Assembly: GCF_002251435.1 (NCBI RefSeq)
Contig: NZ_NPJI01000114.1
Span: forward strand, 1 to 64,000
Reading direction: 5' to 3'
Origin: Prevotella sp. P2-180
Lineage (GTDB): Bacteria; Bacteroidota; Bacteroidia; Bacteroidales; Bacteroidaceae
Length of the DNA: 64,000 nucleotides
Shown in pieces: positions 6,622-15,805 of the stretch (position 1 is the first letter of the stretch; each line of letters begins with the position of its first letter). A program made the translations under genes and the position numbers. The notes under the pieces were generated by a model. The model searched no databases. It was not told the origin of the DNA and worked only from the letters and a program-made list of their open reading frames with translations.

Positions 6622-7125
6622 TTAGCACGTTGTATTATAACTGAGCATCAGCGAGGAGTCGATGCCGTCGAAGGTGAGCAGGCGACCATTGAGGAAGCGA
6701 CAGAGGCTGTTGAGCGAAGTCTGGTATTTGACTGCAAGGGACAGGTATCCTTCCTCCTTCTTTTGCCTGATAAGCATATCCGCGAATATCGTAAATTCAT
6801 CGGACTGCTCCTTTCTCAGAAAATGCCGGATGACATCCTCCGCCTGATACTCCTTGCGGCTATGGTCGAGCGCAAGGATGATGAGCTGCAGGCGGGAGGC
6901 ATCCTGCTGCAACGCCTCCTGCACGGCATGGAGGTAACGGCTGCGGTCGGGATGCGTGTCCTTCGGGACTGTCACCGATTGCCTGGCGGTGGCCCATTCC
7001 CCGGGATAGAGTTTATACTGCGTGCTGACCTGACGCGCCACACGCCTGTGAATCACTTGAATGAACAGTGTGCCCTGTTTCCCCGAAACAGCAGAGGCAC
7101 GGAATTTGAATCTTATAGATGCCAT
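6622..7125 (-). pseudogene. Tyrosine recombinase N-terminal part, catalytic domain missing (167 aa)
   Basis: The N-terminal arm-binding-like domain (about residues 1-95, MASIRFKFRASAVSGKQGTL and QYKLYPGEWA) is followed by a SAM-like core-binding domain (about 100-160, EFTIFADMLIRQKKEEGYLSLAVKYQTSLNSL). This matches Bacteroidota phage-type integrases, which are normally 300-400 residues. The frame stops at residue 167, before the catalytic R-HxxR-Y domain, so it cannot recombine DNA by itself. Integrases of this class often sit just upstream of UpxY capsule loci and flip capsule promoters. Truncation fits loss of the neighbouring capsule locus. Confidence 0.8.
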
Positions 7126-7166
7126 AGAATTTCATTTATTTAAGTTTCGCATATGCTCAACTCTAA

Positions 7167-7209
7167 GAAGTTAAGGAAGTTAAAGAAGTTAAAGAAGTTA
7201 AAGACGTTA
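7167..7209. repeat. Short tandem repeat, 9-base unit
   Basis: GAAGTTAAA-type units are repeated four to five times in tandem, slightly degenerate. It lies between the recombinase fragment and the TonB receptor promoter. Its copy number could vary by slippage. Confidence 0.7.
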
Positions 7210-7250
7210 CAACAGTGTCCACTCCTTATATAATATAGCTTAAGTTTCTC

Positions 7251-7313
7251 ATGTGATAATTCTCTATGTATAAGGGTTTTATTTAAACCACAGAGTTAAA
7301 GAGAAAAAGAGAT
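7251..7313 (+). repeat. Outer inverted repeat, left arm (63 bp)
   Basis: These 63 bases are the exact reverse complement of 13421-13483. The sequence includes ATAAGGGTTTTATTTAAACC and CACAGAGTTAAAGAG. With the inner arms it brackets the TonB receptor and first kinase genes. Confidence 0.9.
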
Positions 7314-7427
7314 TCAACCTCTATCATTATACAAATACTCTTAAACTCTTAAACTCTTTGGTAAAAAACTATCAAGGGTATTTTTTTAACCAAAGAGATA
7401 AAGAGGGAAAGAGTTTTTTTGTTGATG

Positions 7428-7460
7428 GAGTAGGTCGCAAGCGACAGAGGACACAGAGTT
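7428..7460 (+). repeat. Inner inverted repeat, left arm (33 bp)
   Basis: These 33 bases (GAGTAGGTCGCAAGCGACAG then AGGACACAGAGTT) are the exact reverse complement of 13375-13407. The GTCGCAAGCGAC core is itself a palindrome. Confidence 0.9.
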
Positions 7461-7502
7461 ATAGTTTATTTAGTTAATTTAATATAAAACCTATAAGAAA
7501 CT

Positions 7503-7534
7503 TTTGGTATATTTAAAGTTTATTATTAACTTTG
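7503..7534 (+). promoter_or_regulatory. Promoter of the TonB receptor-kinase operon
   Basis: TTTG (7503-7506) and TAACTTTG (7527-7534) are separated by 20 bases, the Bacteroidota consensus spacing. The receptor ATG is about 70 bases downstream. The promoter lies inside the segment bounded by the inverted repeats. Confidence 0.7.
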
Positions 7535-7605
7535 CACAAAAAAGTTTGAACCATTCAATTATTATAACGACAAACAACTGATTAAGATCTAATTTTTGAT
7601 TATAT

Positions 7606-10600
7606 ATGAGAATTTTGCGACAAGACTTGAGAAGATTAGCAGTGATGTTATATCTATCGGTGTTTTCCTTCGTGTTTACACTTGCACAAAACACGACTTC
7701 AACAATCTCTGGTACCACCTCCGACGCAGATGAAGTTCTGCCTGGAGCAATAGTACGACTTACAGAAACGGGAACAGGAACAACCTACACCACCGTTTCA
7801 AACCAGAAAGGCCAGTTCCGTTTCGACGGCCTTCGACCAGGCGGACCTTATCGGCTGGAAGTCAGCTTTGTAGGTCATAACAAAGCTGTTGTCAACATCA
7901 AGCGCATCAGCCTTGGCGAACTATACTCCTGCGACGTAAAACTCACCGCAGGCAACGAACTGAGGGAAGTAATAATCACAAGTCAGGCAGCTGCCATAAG
8001 AAAGACAGGCTCGTCGGAAAACTTCTCGGCAGAAGACATCGACAACCGTCCCACCATCGACCGTACCATACAGGACGTTCTCGCCATGTCGCCCTACTAT
8101 ACCGGTAGCGGTTCGTTCGGCGGACGCGACGGCGGTATGAACAACTATAGCATCGACGGAGCCAACTTCAACGCCAACATGGGTCTCGACCGCGAGAAGA
8201 TGCCTGGAGCCGGCACTCCGTTTGCACTCGAGGCTCTGGAAGACATACAGATAGTGAACTCCGCATTCGACGTGAAAAACAGCAACTTCATGGGAGCCAC
8301 CATCAACGCCGTGACCAAAAGCGGCTCGAACACTTTCCGCGCATCGGCTTACCACTTCTATAAGGACGAGAGTCTCCGCGGCAACAAGGTGGACGGCGAG
8401 GAACTGACAGCTCCACGAGGCGACATCAAGCGCACCATCTACGGACTGACCCTCGGCGGACCTATCGTGAAAGACAAACTCTTCTTCTTCGTTAGCGCAG
8501 AAATGGAAAACACTCCACTCGAACTCCACCAATGGCGCGCTTCGCAGAATGGCGTGGAAGACGGCAAGAACCTCATATCACGCGTGACAGAGGCTGACAT
8601 GAAAAAGTTTGCCCAAGACCTGCAGTCTATGTACGGCTGGAATCCTGGCTCATACAACGACTTCACCGGCGATAATAAATTCTTCCGTCTCATGACACGC
8701 ATAGACTGGAACATATCAAAAAACCACAACCTCACACTGCGCTACAACCAGACCAACGGCAAAAAAGACAACCTCTACTCAAGCCCTGGCATGGGAATGG
8801 GCGACGGACGAGTGAGCGTATACTCAATGGTGTTCGACGGCTCCAACTGGCGTAAGGTAGACAATGTGTACTCACTCACCGGAGAGCTCAACAGCCGCTT
8901 CGGCAACAATATCAACAACAAGCTGCGCGCCTCATTTACATTCAACGATGCCAACAACCGCGAGTGCGACGCGTCGTTCCCTTGCATAGAGATTATGAAG
9001 ACATACGACGGCGACGGAAAGAACCACGCCTACATGTCGGCTGGGTACGACCCGCACGCATGGCTCAACGGTATCAACGAGAAGAGCTGGAACATAGTGG
9101 ACGACCTCAACATATCGCTTGGCAACCACTACCTCACTATCGGAGCGGGATTCGAATCGACAGTGGCTTCCAACTGCTACATGAAATATGGTGCCGGCTA
9201 CTACCGCTATGCCTCATACGATGACTTCCTGCAGAAGAAAGCTCCTGTGGCGTTTGCCATGTGCTGGTCGCTCACCGGCGAAGACCGCGCCCTCTCCGAC
9301 GTGACCTACAACCGCCTCTCTGCCTACGCACAGGACGAGTGGCAGATCAACCCACGTCTCCGCATGCTGCTTGGAGTGAGAATGGACATGCCGATGTATA
9401 CAAACCACCGCTACGAGAATCCCTCTGTGGCCAACCTCGACTTCAATGGCAAAAAGCTCAACACGGGCGAGTGGCCGGGCAATGCGGTGATGCTCTCGCC
9501 ACGAGTGGGATTCAACTACGACGTGACTGAAAACGGCGACTTGAGATTCCGAGGAGGTACCGGTATCTTCACCGGACGCTTCCCCCTCATCTTCTTCAGC
9601 AAGATGCAGGAAGGTTCGGGCATGCTGCAGACATCGGTACAGATAACCAATGCCGCCAACCCGCTGCTGCAATACCTCGCAGGAGGAGTGCGCACACCAC
9701 AGCAGGTGCTGGGCGAAGTGGTGCCAAACCTGCCCGAAGAGCAGAAAAAGCTCTTCCCCACACAACCTGGTGCTGTAAGCAACCTCATCACCGTAGACAA
9801 GAACTTCAAGATGCCCCAGGTGTGGAAAACAACACTTGCACTCGACTGGGAAGCCCCTCTCGGATTCGACAACCTCTTCACAATCGAAGGTACATACGCC
9901 AAGGATATCAATGCCATCACTGCCTACGATGCCAACATCGACATGGACAAGGCCACGGCAAAGAGATTTGACGGTCCGGACAACCGCTACTTCTATCCGG
10001 GCAACGTGGAGAAACGCATTCACAGCGACAACGGCTACGCCTACGAAATGACAAACACCAACAAGGGTTACTCGGCAAACGTGATGGCACAGGTGAAGAT
10101 GACTCCAGTGAAAAACCTCGACCTCATGGCGGCTTACACATGGACTGCCTCGAAAACCATGAACTCACTGCAGAGCAACCAGGTGGAAAACGCCATGACA
10201 AACCTGCCCACCGTAAACGGCATAAACATACAGGAGACACAAAACGCAAGATACATCTACACGCCTCACCGCGTCATCGCATCGGCGTCATACAAGTTGA
10301 ACTACATCAACGACCAGATGTCCACACGTGTGTCGGTGTTCTACTCAGGACAGAAAAACGGCTCTTACAGCTACACATACAATGGCGACCTCAACAACGA
10401 CGGAATGTCCAACGACCTCATCTATATTCCAGCGTCAAAGGAAGAGATGAACTTTATGGAATACACAGCCAACAAGACCACCTTCACGGTGGAAGACCAG
10501 AAGACCGCCTTCTGGAACTTCATCAACCAAGACCCTTACCTGAGCAAGCACAAGGGTGAGTATGCACAGGCCTTCGGCGGCTTCAACCCATGGTACAACC

Positions 10601-10926
10601 GCTTCGACCTTAGACTCACACAGGAAATAAAGGTGAAGATAGGCAAGCAGGTGAACCGATTCCAGCTGAACTTCGACATATTGAACTTCGGCAACCTGCT
10701 CAACAGCAAGTGGGGATGCGCCAAGTCGGCCATCAGCGCTGCCGTGAAGCCGCTTGTGGTGGACGCAAAAAACAGGGTGGACGCAAACAACCAGCCTATT
10801 TACAAACTCGCCAACTACAAGGACAGCGAGGGAGTGACAAAGCTCGTCGACCACACCTTCGACATCATACGCAACAACACCAACTGCTGGAGAATGCAAA
10901 TTGGAGTGAAGTATATATTTAATTAA
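7606..10926 (+). CDS. TonB-dependent receptor, Oar-like with CarboxypepD_reg domain (1106 aa)
   Basis: This is an outer-membrane receptor driven by TonB. A signal peptide (about residues 1-28, ending FTLAQ) is followed by a carboxypeptidase-regulatory-like beta-sandwich (about 30-115, SGTTSDADEVLPGAIVRL), a plug domain (about 135-250, SFGGRDGGMNNYSIDGANF and INAVTKSGSNTF) and a long barrel ending QIGVKYIFN. The length resembles Oar-type receptors more than SusC, and no susD gene follows. The substrate is unknown. Its stop is only four bases before the first histidine kinase start, which implies coupled expression and a signalling link. Confidence 0.9.
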   Translation: MRILRQDLRRLAVMLYLSVFSFVFTLAQNTTSTISGTTSDADEVLPGAIVRLTETGTGTTYTTVSNQKGQFRFDGLRPGGPYRLEVSFVGHNKAVVNIKRISLGELYSCDVKLTAGNELREVIITSQAAAIRKTGSSENFSAEDIDNRPTIDRTIQDVLAMSPYYTGSGSFGGRDGGMNNYSIDGANFNANMGLDREKMPGAGTPFALEALEDIQIVNSAFDVKNSNFMGATINAVTKSGSNTFRASAYHFYKDESLRGNKVDGEELTAPRGDIKRTIYGLTLGGPIVKDKLFFFVSAEMENTPLELHQWRASQNGVEDGKNLISRVTEADMKKFAQDLQSMYGWNPGSYNDFTGDNKFFRLMTRIDWNISKNHNLTLRYNQTNGKKDNLYSSPGMGMGDGRVSVYSMVFDGSNWRKVDNVYSLTGELNSRFGNNINNKLRASFTFNDANNRECDASFPCIEIMKTYDGDGKNHAYMSAGYDPHAWLNGINEKSWNIVDDLNISLGNHYLTIGAGFESTVASNCYMKYGAGYYRYASYDDFLQKKAPVAFAMCWSLTGEDRALSDVTYNRLSAYAQDEWQINPRLRMLLGVRMDMPMYTNHRYENPSVANLDFNGKKLNTGEWPGNAVMLSPRVGFNYDVTENGDLRFRGGTGIFTGRFPLIFFSKMQEGSGMLQTSVQITNAANPLLQYLAGGVRTPQQVLGEVVPNLPEEQKKLFPTQPGAVSNLITVDKNFKMPQVWKTTLALDWEAPLGFDNLFTIEGTYAKDINAITAYDANIDMDKATAKRFDGPDNRYFYPGNVEKRIHSDNGYAYEMTNTNKGYSANVMAQVKMTPVKNLDLMAAYTWTASKTMNSLQSNQVENAMTNLPTVNGINIQETQNARYIYTPHRVIASASYKLNYINDQMSTRVSVFYSGQKNGSYSYTYNGDLNNDGMSNDLIYIPASKEEMNFMEYTANKTTFTVEDQKTAFWNFINQDPYLSKHKGEYAQAFGGFNPWYNRFDLRLTQEIKVKIGKQVNRFQLNFDILNFGNLLNSKWGCAKSAISAAVKPLVVDAKNRVDANNQPIYKLANYKDSEGVTKLVDHTFDIIRNNTNCWRMQIGVKYIFN

Positions 10927-10930
10927 TGAA

Positions 10931-13246
10931 ATGACACGACAGACTCGAAAAATACTGTTTATTACACTGATAGCCATGGCCATTGCGGCCATGGCTTTCG
11001 GAGTTTTTGCCTGTGAAAGCGAAAAGACATACAAGGTTGCTGTTATGTTCTCACAAGGAAAGGACATTCACTGCTACGGAACATTCATCGAGTCGTTTGA
11101 AAAGGAACTAAAACGCCAGGGGATAAACGCCAACATCTCCTACCACTATCTCAACTGCGACAAATGGGGACACAACGAAGAAGTGGAGGAAGCACGACGG
11201 CTCATCGACCAGGCACGCATGAACGGCGACCCGGACTTGTTTGTCACCATTGGCGACGAGGTGACATACTCTTTTATGACCACCCGCGACACACTCACAA
11301 AGACACTGCCTGTAGTGTTCGGAGCAGTGGCATTCCCCAACCCAGGTCTTCTCAGGGCAAACCCCAACCTCACGGGCTTCACCGACAGTCTCAACGCCGT
11401 AAAGAATATCTACCTCGCCCAAAAGATGTGCGGCATTTATGCCGTAAACACACTGCTCTCCGAACACTATCTCGACAAGCAGCTGAAAAAACGAATAAAG
11501 ATGCAGATAGCCGATCACCCGGAGATAACCGACAACATTGGATGGGAACACACGCTATTTGAGATTCTAAACCTGCCGGAAGGACAGTTCTCCATTACTC
11601 CCTTCTCACTCTATAACCTCGACAAAAACACTGCAATGAGTGAAAAGCAGGACTCGCTCGGCAACGAAAACCTGATGCTCGCCATGAGCCGATTCTCGAA
11701 AATGACATACATGCAGATGAAATACGACTCGGAGTCGATAATGATGGTGAACATGAGCAGCAAGAAACCCATGCTCTCTGCCACATGGCTCGACTTCGGC
11801 GCTCCCGAAAGCAAGTTCATTGCAGGCTATTTCGCCGGAGCGGAGTCCATTGCTGCCGACGTGGCGGAAAGAGCCGCAAAAATACTGCATGGCGCAAAAC
11901 CGCAGGACTTCACCATAAGACCTACGAAGCAGGAATACTGGATAGACTGGAACGTGGCAAAGAAACACGGATACACAAAAGACAACCTTCCTGTAGGATT
12001 CAACGTGGTAAACCTCTCGTGGAAGGAGATGCACCACAGGCTTTACCTCACGCTCATCTATGGGTCGATAATCCTCGGCTTGATAGTCATTGTACTGCTC
12101 TTCAGACTCTACCTGAAGGAAAGAAAACAGAAGCACAAGGCTCTCAGACGTGTGGAACGTGAAAACATGCTCTTCAACATGGCCATCGAAAACAGCCAGG
12201 CGTTTGCATGGGAACGTTACGGCACCGCCATCTATCTCAGCGACACCTTCTGGCTCCACTATGGCCACGAACCGCACGTATGCGACATGGACGAGTTTAT
12301 GGAAATGATACACCCTGACTACCGCACCGTATACCTCAAAGGTGTGGAGAAGGTGAACAATGGAGACACATATAAGGGAGAGGTGAAGGCCGACTTCTAC
12401 CAAAACGGTGAGTGGCACTGGTATCAGATACGCGGAAAAGGCGTGTTTGACAAAAACAACAACTACGTGCGATCATACGGCATGCTGCTAAAGGTGGACG
12501 AATACAAACTGAAGGAGTTCCAGCTCGTGGAGGCTCGACGACTGGCTGAGGAGGCCACGCTGAAGGAGTCGTTCCTCGCAAACATGAGCCACGAAATCAG
12601 AACCCCGCTCAACGCCATAGTTGGTTTCTCCCAGCTGCTCGCCCAGCCCGACGCCGACTTTGCTCCTGAGGAGAAGGCTCTTTTCATTGAGACCATCAAC
12701 ACCAACAACGAACTGCTGCTGAAACTCATCAACGACATCATCGACCTGTCGAGAGTGGAGTCGGGCGAGATGCCTTTCGTGATAAAGTCTTACAGCGTAA
12801 GGGAGATAATATCGAAGGCATACGAGAAATACAAGCCTACGATACCATCCTGCATCGAGTTCCGCATTGAGCAGCCCGAAGGCAACACTGACGCTATGGT
12901 GGATGTCGATATAAACCAGCTCATGCTAGTGTTCGACAACCTCATGTCAAATGCTGTCAAGTTCACCGAACAGGGCTCCATCACCATTGGCTGGGAGTTG
13001 ACCGACGACAGCCGGAGGGTGGACTTCTTCGTGGAAGACACTGGCAATGGTCTCTCCGACGAGGAACAGAGGATGGTGTTCAACCGCTTCTACAAGAAAG
13101 ACAAATTCCAGCAGGGCACAGGCCTTGGTCTGGCTATCTGCATGGCCATAGCCATAAGGCATGGAGGAGACATGAAAGTGAAGTCGCAACTTGGAAAGGG
13201 AAGCCGATTCTCGGTATTTCTGAAATTTACGGGGAGTTATAATTAA
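10931..13246 (+). CDS. Sensor histidine kinase with SBP-like sensor domain (771 aa)
   Basis: An N-terminal membrane anchor (about residues 8-28) is followed by a periplasmic domain (about 35-340) resembling the ABC substrate-binding family PF04392 (VAVMFSQGKD, VTIGDEVTYS, LPVVFGAVAFPN, NLTGFTD). A transmembrane helix (about 375-395), a PAS-like domain (about 410-530), HisKA with [14 protein letters not shown] (His554) and an ATPase domain with NAVKFTE, DTGNGL and GTGLGLAI follow. There is no receiver or DNA-binding domain and no response regulator nearby, so its partner is encoded elsewhere. Co-translation with the receptor suggests that it senses the receptor's ligand. Confidence 0.9.
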   Translation: MTRQTRKILFITLIAMAIAAMAFGVFACESEKTYKVAVMFSQGKDIHCYGTFIESFEKELKRQGINANISYHYLNCDKWGHNEEVEEARRLIDQARMNGDPDLFVTIGDEVTYSFMTTRDTLTKTLPVVFGAVAFPNPGLLRANPNLTGFTDSLNAVKNIYLAQKMCGIYAVNTLLSEHYLDKQLKKRIKMQIADHPEITDNIGWEHTLFEILNLPEGQFSITPFSLYNLDKNTAMSEKQDSLGNENLMLAMSRFSKMTYMQMKYDSESIMMVNMSSKKPMLSATWLDFGAPESKFIAGYFAGAESIAADVAERAAKILHGAKPQDFTIRPTKQEYWIDWNVAKKHGYTKDNLPVGFNVVNLSWKEMHHRLYLTLIYGSIILGLIVIVLLFRLYLKERKQKHKALRRVERENMLFNMAIENSQAFAWERYGTAIYLSDTFWLHYGHEPHVCDMDEFMEMIHPDYRTVYLKGVEKVNNGDTYKGEVKADFYQNGEWHWYQIRGKGVFDKNNNYVRSYGMLLKVDEYKLKEFQLVEARRLAEEATLKESFLANMSHEIRTPLNAIVGFSQLLAQPDADFAPEEKALFIETINTNNELLLKLINDIIDLSRVESGEMPFVIKSYSVREIISKAYEKYKPTIPSCIEFRIEQPEGNTDAMVDVDINQLMLVFDNLMSNAVKFTEQGSITIGWELTDDSRRVDFFVEDTGNGLSDEEQRMVFNRFYKKDKFQQGTGLGLAICMAIAIRHGGDMKVKSQLGKGSRFSVFLKFTGSYN

Positions 13247-13374
13247 CTCAACTTTCGGAAGTTATTTTAAACCACAGAGATTAAGAGATATAGAGTATTT
13301 ATACTAATGAAAGAGGGTGAATGCCAAGGCATTTAGAGCTCATAGAGAGCTGCGCATCATGTTTGTCGCATTGA

Positions 13375-13407
13375 AACTCTGTGTCCTCTGTCGCTTGCGA
13401 CCTACTC
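13375..13407 (-). repeat. Inner inverted repeat, right arm (33 bp)
   Basis: This is the exact reverse complement of 7428-7460. It is separated from the outer right arm by 13 bases, against 114 bases on the left side. Confidence 0.9.
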
Positions 13408-13420
13408 TATAAAACCACAA

Positions 13421-13483
13421 ATCTCTTTTTCTCTTTAACTCTGTGGTTTAAATAAAACCCTTATACATAGAGAATTATCACAT
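13421..13483 (-). repeat. Outer inverted repeat, right arm (63 bp)
   Basis: This is the exact reverse complement of 7251-7313, about 6.1 kb away. Sequence identity over 63 bases between two intergenic sites is strong evidence of recent duplication or ongoing gene conversion. Confidence 0.9.
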
Positions 13484-13504
13484 AAGTAATTGAAAGGAAA
13501 AAGT

Positions 13505-15805
13505 ATGAACAAAAAGAAAAACATAGGGTGGATATTGGGGTTTGTGGCTGTGACAACTATCATTGCCGCAGGATATTCTTTTTGGGTCTCCTCACAACCA
13601 AGGAAACACATCCTCGTGATGTTCTCGGAAAGCGTACGACGATACAACTTCACCGACTACCCCAAAGCCATACTCAACCACCTGGAAGACAATAAGGTGT
13701 ATGCCGACGTCACATTCAGATACCTCGATTGCGAACACTGGAACCCTGAAGACGAAATAGTGCAGGCGGGAAAGATTGTTGCGGAAGAAGATGCAAAAAG
13801 GAAAATCGACATCATCGTTACCATTGGCGACCAAGCCACCTACTCCACCCTCTGCAACGACATAACACAGGTGAACACACTGCCTTTTGTATTTGCAGGA
13901 GTGCAATACCCTAACGCCAAACAGCTGGAAAGCCACAAAAATGTTACTGGAGTGACTGACACACCCGACGTTGAGCAAAACATCTATATCTCCAAGGAAC
14001 TGACTGGCGTGAGCCATACGTTCACCATAATGGACGAAACCTTCCTCGACCGTAAGACCCGTGCCAACATCAACGAGCAACTCGCTGACAACAAACTGAT
14101 TATCAACAATCTTGACTGGCACGAAAGCATACACGACCTCGTGACCTTTTACAAGGGCATGTACTCCATCAGTTCCCTTTCACTACGAAACATTGCCGTC
14201 AACACAAAGGTGACGGAACCAATGAATAAGAAAACGGGCCAAAACCTCGTCTTGCTTCTCAGAAAATATTCACCTCTCACCTATATTCAGCTGAAACATG
14301 ACGCCGCCTCAATGCAAATGATTCGTTTCGGAAATGCCTATCCCATGATCACCGCCACCTGCATGGGCTTCGGCAAGGGAGCTTTCAACACCATCGGCGG
14401 CTATTTCTCTTCTGTCGACGACATTTCAGAAGGCATAGCAACATGCATCAGACGAATAGTAAACGGAGAGCTGCCTGAAAACATCAAAATCGCTCCATCG
14501 AGAAAAGCAGTATATGTGGACTGGAACGTGGCAGACAACTTCGGAATGGACCTGAAGACACTGGAAGACAAAGGATATACACTCGTAAACGTTTCGTGGA
14601 AAGAACGACACGAACTGTTGTTCTGGACCCTGTTGGTCTTGGGAGTGGCTACAGCCATAGGTTTCATGGTGTACTACATAAGGTTGCTACGAAAAGAACG
14701 CAGACAGAAAAAGGAGGCGCAAAATCAGGTAAGGCAGGAAAACGACCTCTATAACTTGGCAGTGCAGAACAGTAGCTCTTACGCATGGGAACGCTCAAGC
14801 GAAAACATGATGTTCTTCAAGGACACGTTCTGGCGAAATCATGGCAAGGAACCGCAGGTGATAACCCTACGGCAATACCTCGACATGATGACCCCAGAGA
14901 CACGCCCGTATTACGAGGAGCTCGTGGAACACATAAACCAAGGAGAGCCATGGACCACCGACATTGAAGCCGACTTCACTGGCGACGGTACCTACCACTG
15001 GTATCAGGTTAGAGGCAAGGGTATTGTCAACAGTCAGGGTGTATTCCAAAAGTCATACGGACTGCTGATGAACATCGACAACATCAAGCAGCGAGAGCGA
15101 GAACTTCAGGAAGCACGGAAATTGGCCGAAGAGGCCACGCTAAAAGAGTCGTTCCTAGCAAACATGAGCCACGAAATACGCACACCGCTCAACGCCATAG
15201 TTGGTTTCTCAGACCTGCTCGCCATGCCGGGCAATGAGTTTACGGATGAAGACAAAAAACTGTTTATCGATACCATCCACACCAACAACGAGCTGCTGCT
15301 GAAGCTCATCAACGACATTCTCGACCTATCGCGTGCAGAGTCTGGTCAGATGGATTTTGTGATAAAAAATTACAAGGTGAGTGAGGTGATGGACAAGATA
15401 TACGCCACCCACTCCGTACAGATGCCAAAACACCTGGCTTTCAATTATGTAAAGTCTGACGACGTGGAGATAAGCGTCGACGAGAGCCGTCTGCGTCAGG
15501 TCATCGGCAACTTCCTGACCAATGCCGGGAAGTTCACTCCCGAAGGTTCCGTCACACTCGGATGGAACACCATCCACGAGACAGGCAAGGTGGAACTATA
15601 CGTTGAGGACACTGGCATCGGACTGTCGGAAGAAGACCGCAAGATGGTGTTCTCACGTTTCTACAAGAAAAACGAGTTTAAACAAGGCACCGGTCTTGGC
15701 CTTTCCATCTGCAAAGTGATAGTGGCGCGGCTAAATGGCGAGATAAAAGTGAAGTCGCAACTTGGAAAGGGAAGCCGGTTCTCGGTGTATATTAAACAAG
15801 CCTGA
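13505..15805 (+). CDS. Sensor histidine kinase, paralogue of the upstream kinase (766 aa)
   Basis: It has the same architecture as the gene at 10931: membrane anchor, PF04392-like periplasmic domain ([27 protein letters not shown]), transmembrane helix (about 375-395), PAS-like domain, HisKA (His556, [18 protein letters not shown]) and ATPase ([14 protein letters not shown]). The ATG at 13505 follows AAAGGAAAAAG, so the TTG 15 bases upstream is rejected. The catalytic half is much closer to its paralogue than the sensor half, which suggests duplication and sensor divergence. The gene lies just outside the inverted repeats. Its end overlaps the convergent umuC gene by 14 bases. Confidence 0.9.
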   Translation: MNKKKNIGWILGFVAVTTIIAAGYSFWVSSQPRKHILVMFSESVRRYNFTDYPKAILNHLEDNKVYADVTFRYLDCEHWNPEDEIVQAGKIVAEEDAKRKIDIIVTIGDQATYSTLCNDITQVNTLPFVFAGVQYPNAKQLESHKNVTGVTDTPDVEQNIYISKELTGVSHTFTIMDETFLDRKTRANINEQLADNKLIINNLDWHESIHDLVTFYKGMYSISSLSLRNIAVNTKVTEPMNKKTGQNLVLLLRKYSPLTYIQLKHDAASMQMIRFGNAYPMITATCMGFGKGAFNTIGGYFSSVDDISEGIATCIRRIVNGELPENIKIAPSRKAVYVDWNVADNFGMDLKTLEDKGYTLVNVSWKERHELLFWTLLVLGVATAIGFMVYYIRLLRKERRQKKEAQNQVRQENDLYNLAVQNSSSYAWERSSENMMFFKDTFWRNHGKEPQVITLRQYLDMMTPETRPYYEELVEHINQGEPWTTDIEADFTGDGTYHWYQVRGKGIVNSQGVFQKSYGLLMNIDNIKQRERELQEARKLAEEATLKESFLANMSHEIRTPLNAIVGFSDLLAMPGNEFTDEDKKLFIDTIHTNNELLLKLINDILDLSRAESGQMDFVIKNYKVSEVMDKIYATHSVQMPKHLAFNYVKSDDVEISVDESRLRQVIGNFLTNAGKFTPEGSVTLGWNTIHETGKVELYVEDTGIGLSEEDRKMVFSRFYKKNEFKQGTGLGLSICKVIVARLNGEIKVKSQLGKGSRFSVYIKQA

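Larger units (their letters stand above)
13247..13504. other. Intergenic region carrying right arms of the inverted repeats
   Basis: This 258-base gap between the two kinase genes is non-coding. It contains the inner and outer right arms and further CACAGAG-type sequence. The second kinase has a purine-rich AAAGGAAAAAG ribosome-binding region just before its ATG. Confidence 0.6.

Noticed and set aside
7921-8532. Long antisense frame (203 codons) inside the TonB receptor gene
   Set aside because: It is explained by the base composition of the receptor gene on the other strand; no domain is recognised.
9214-10023. 269-codon reverse frame inside the receptor gene
   Set aside because: Shadow of the receptor barrel; Val/Glu-rich translation typical of the antisense of beta-barrel codons.
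13490-13504. TTG start for the second kinase
   Set aside because: The ATG at 13505 has a purine-rich AAAGGAAAAAG just before it and gives a normal membrane anchor.
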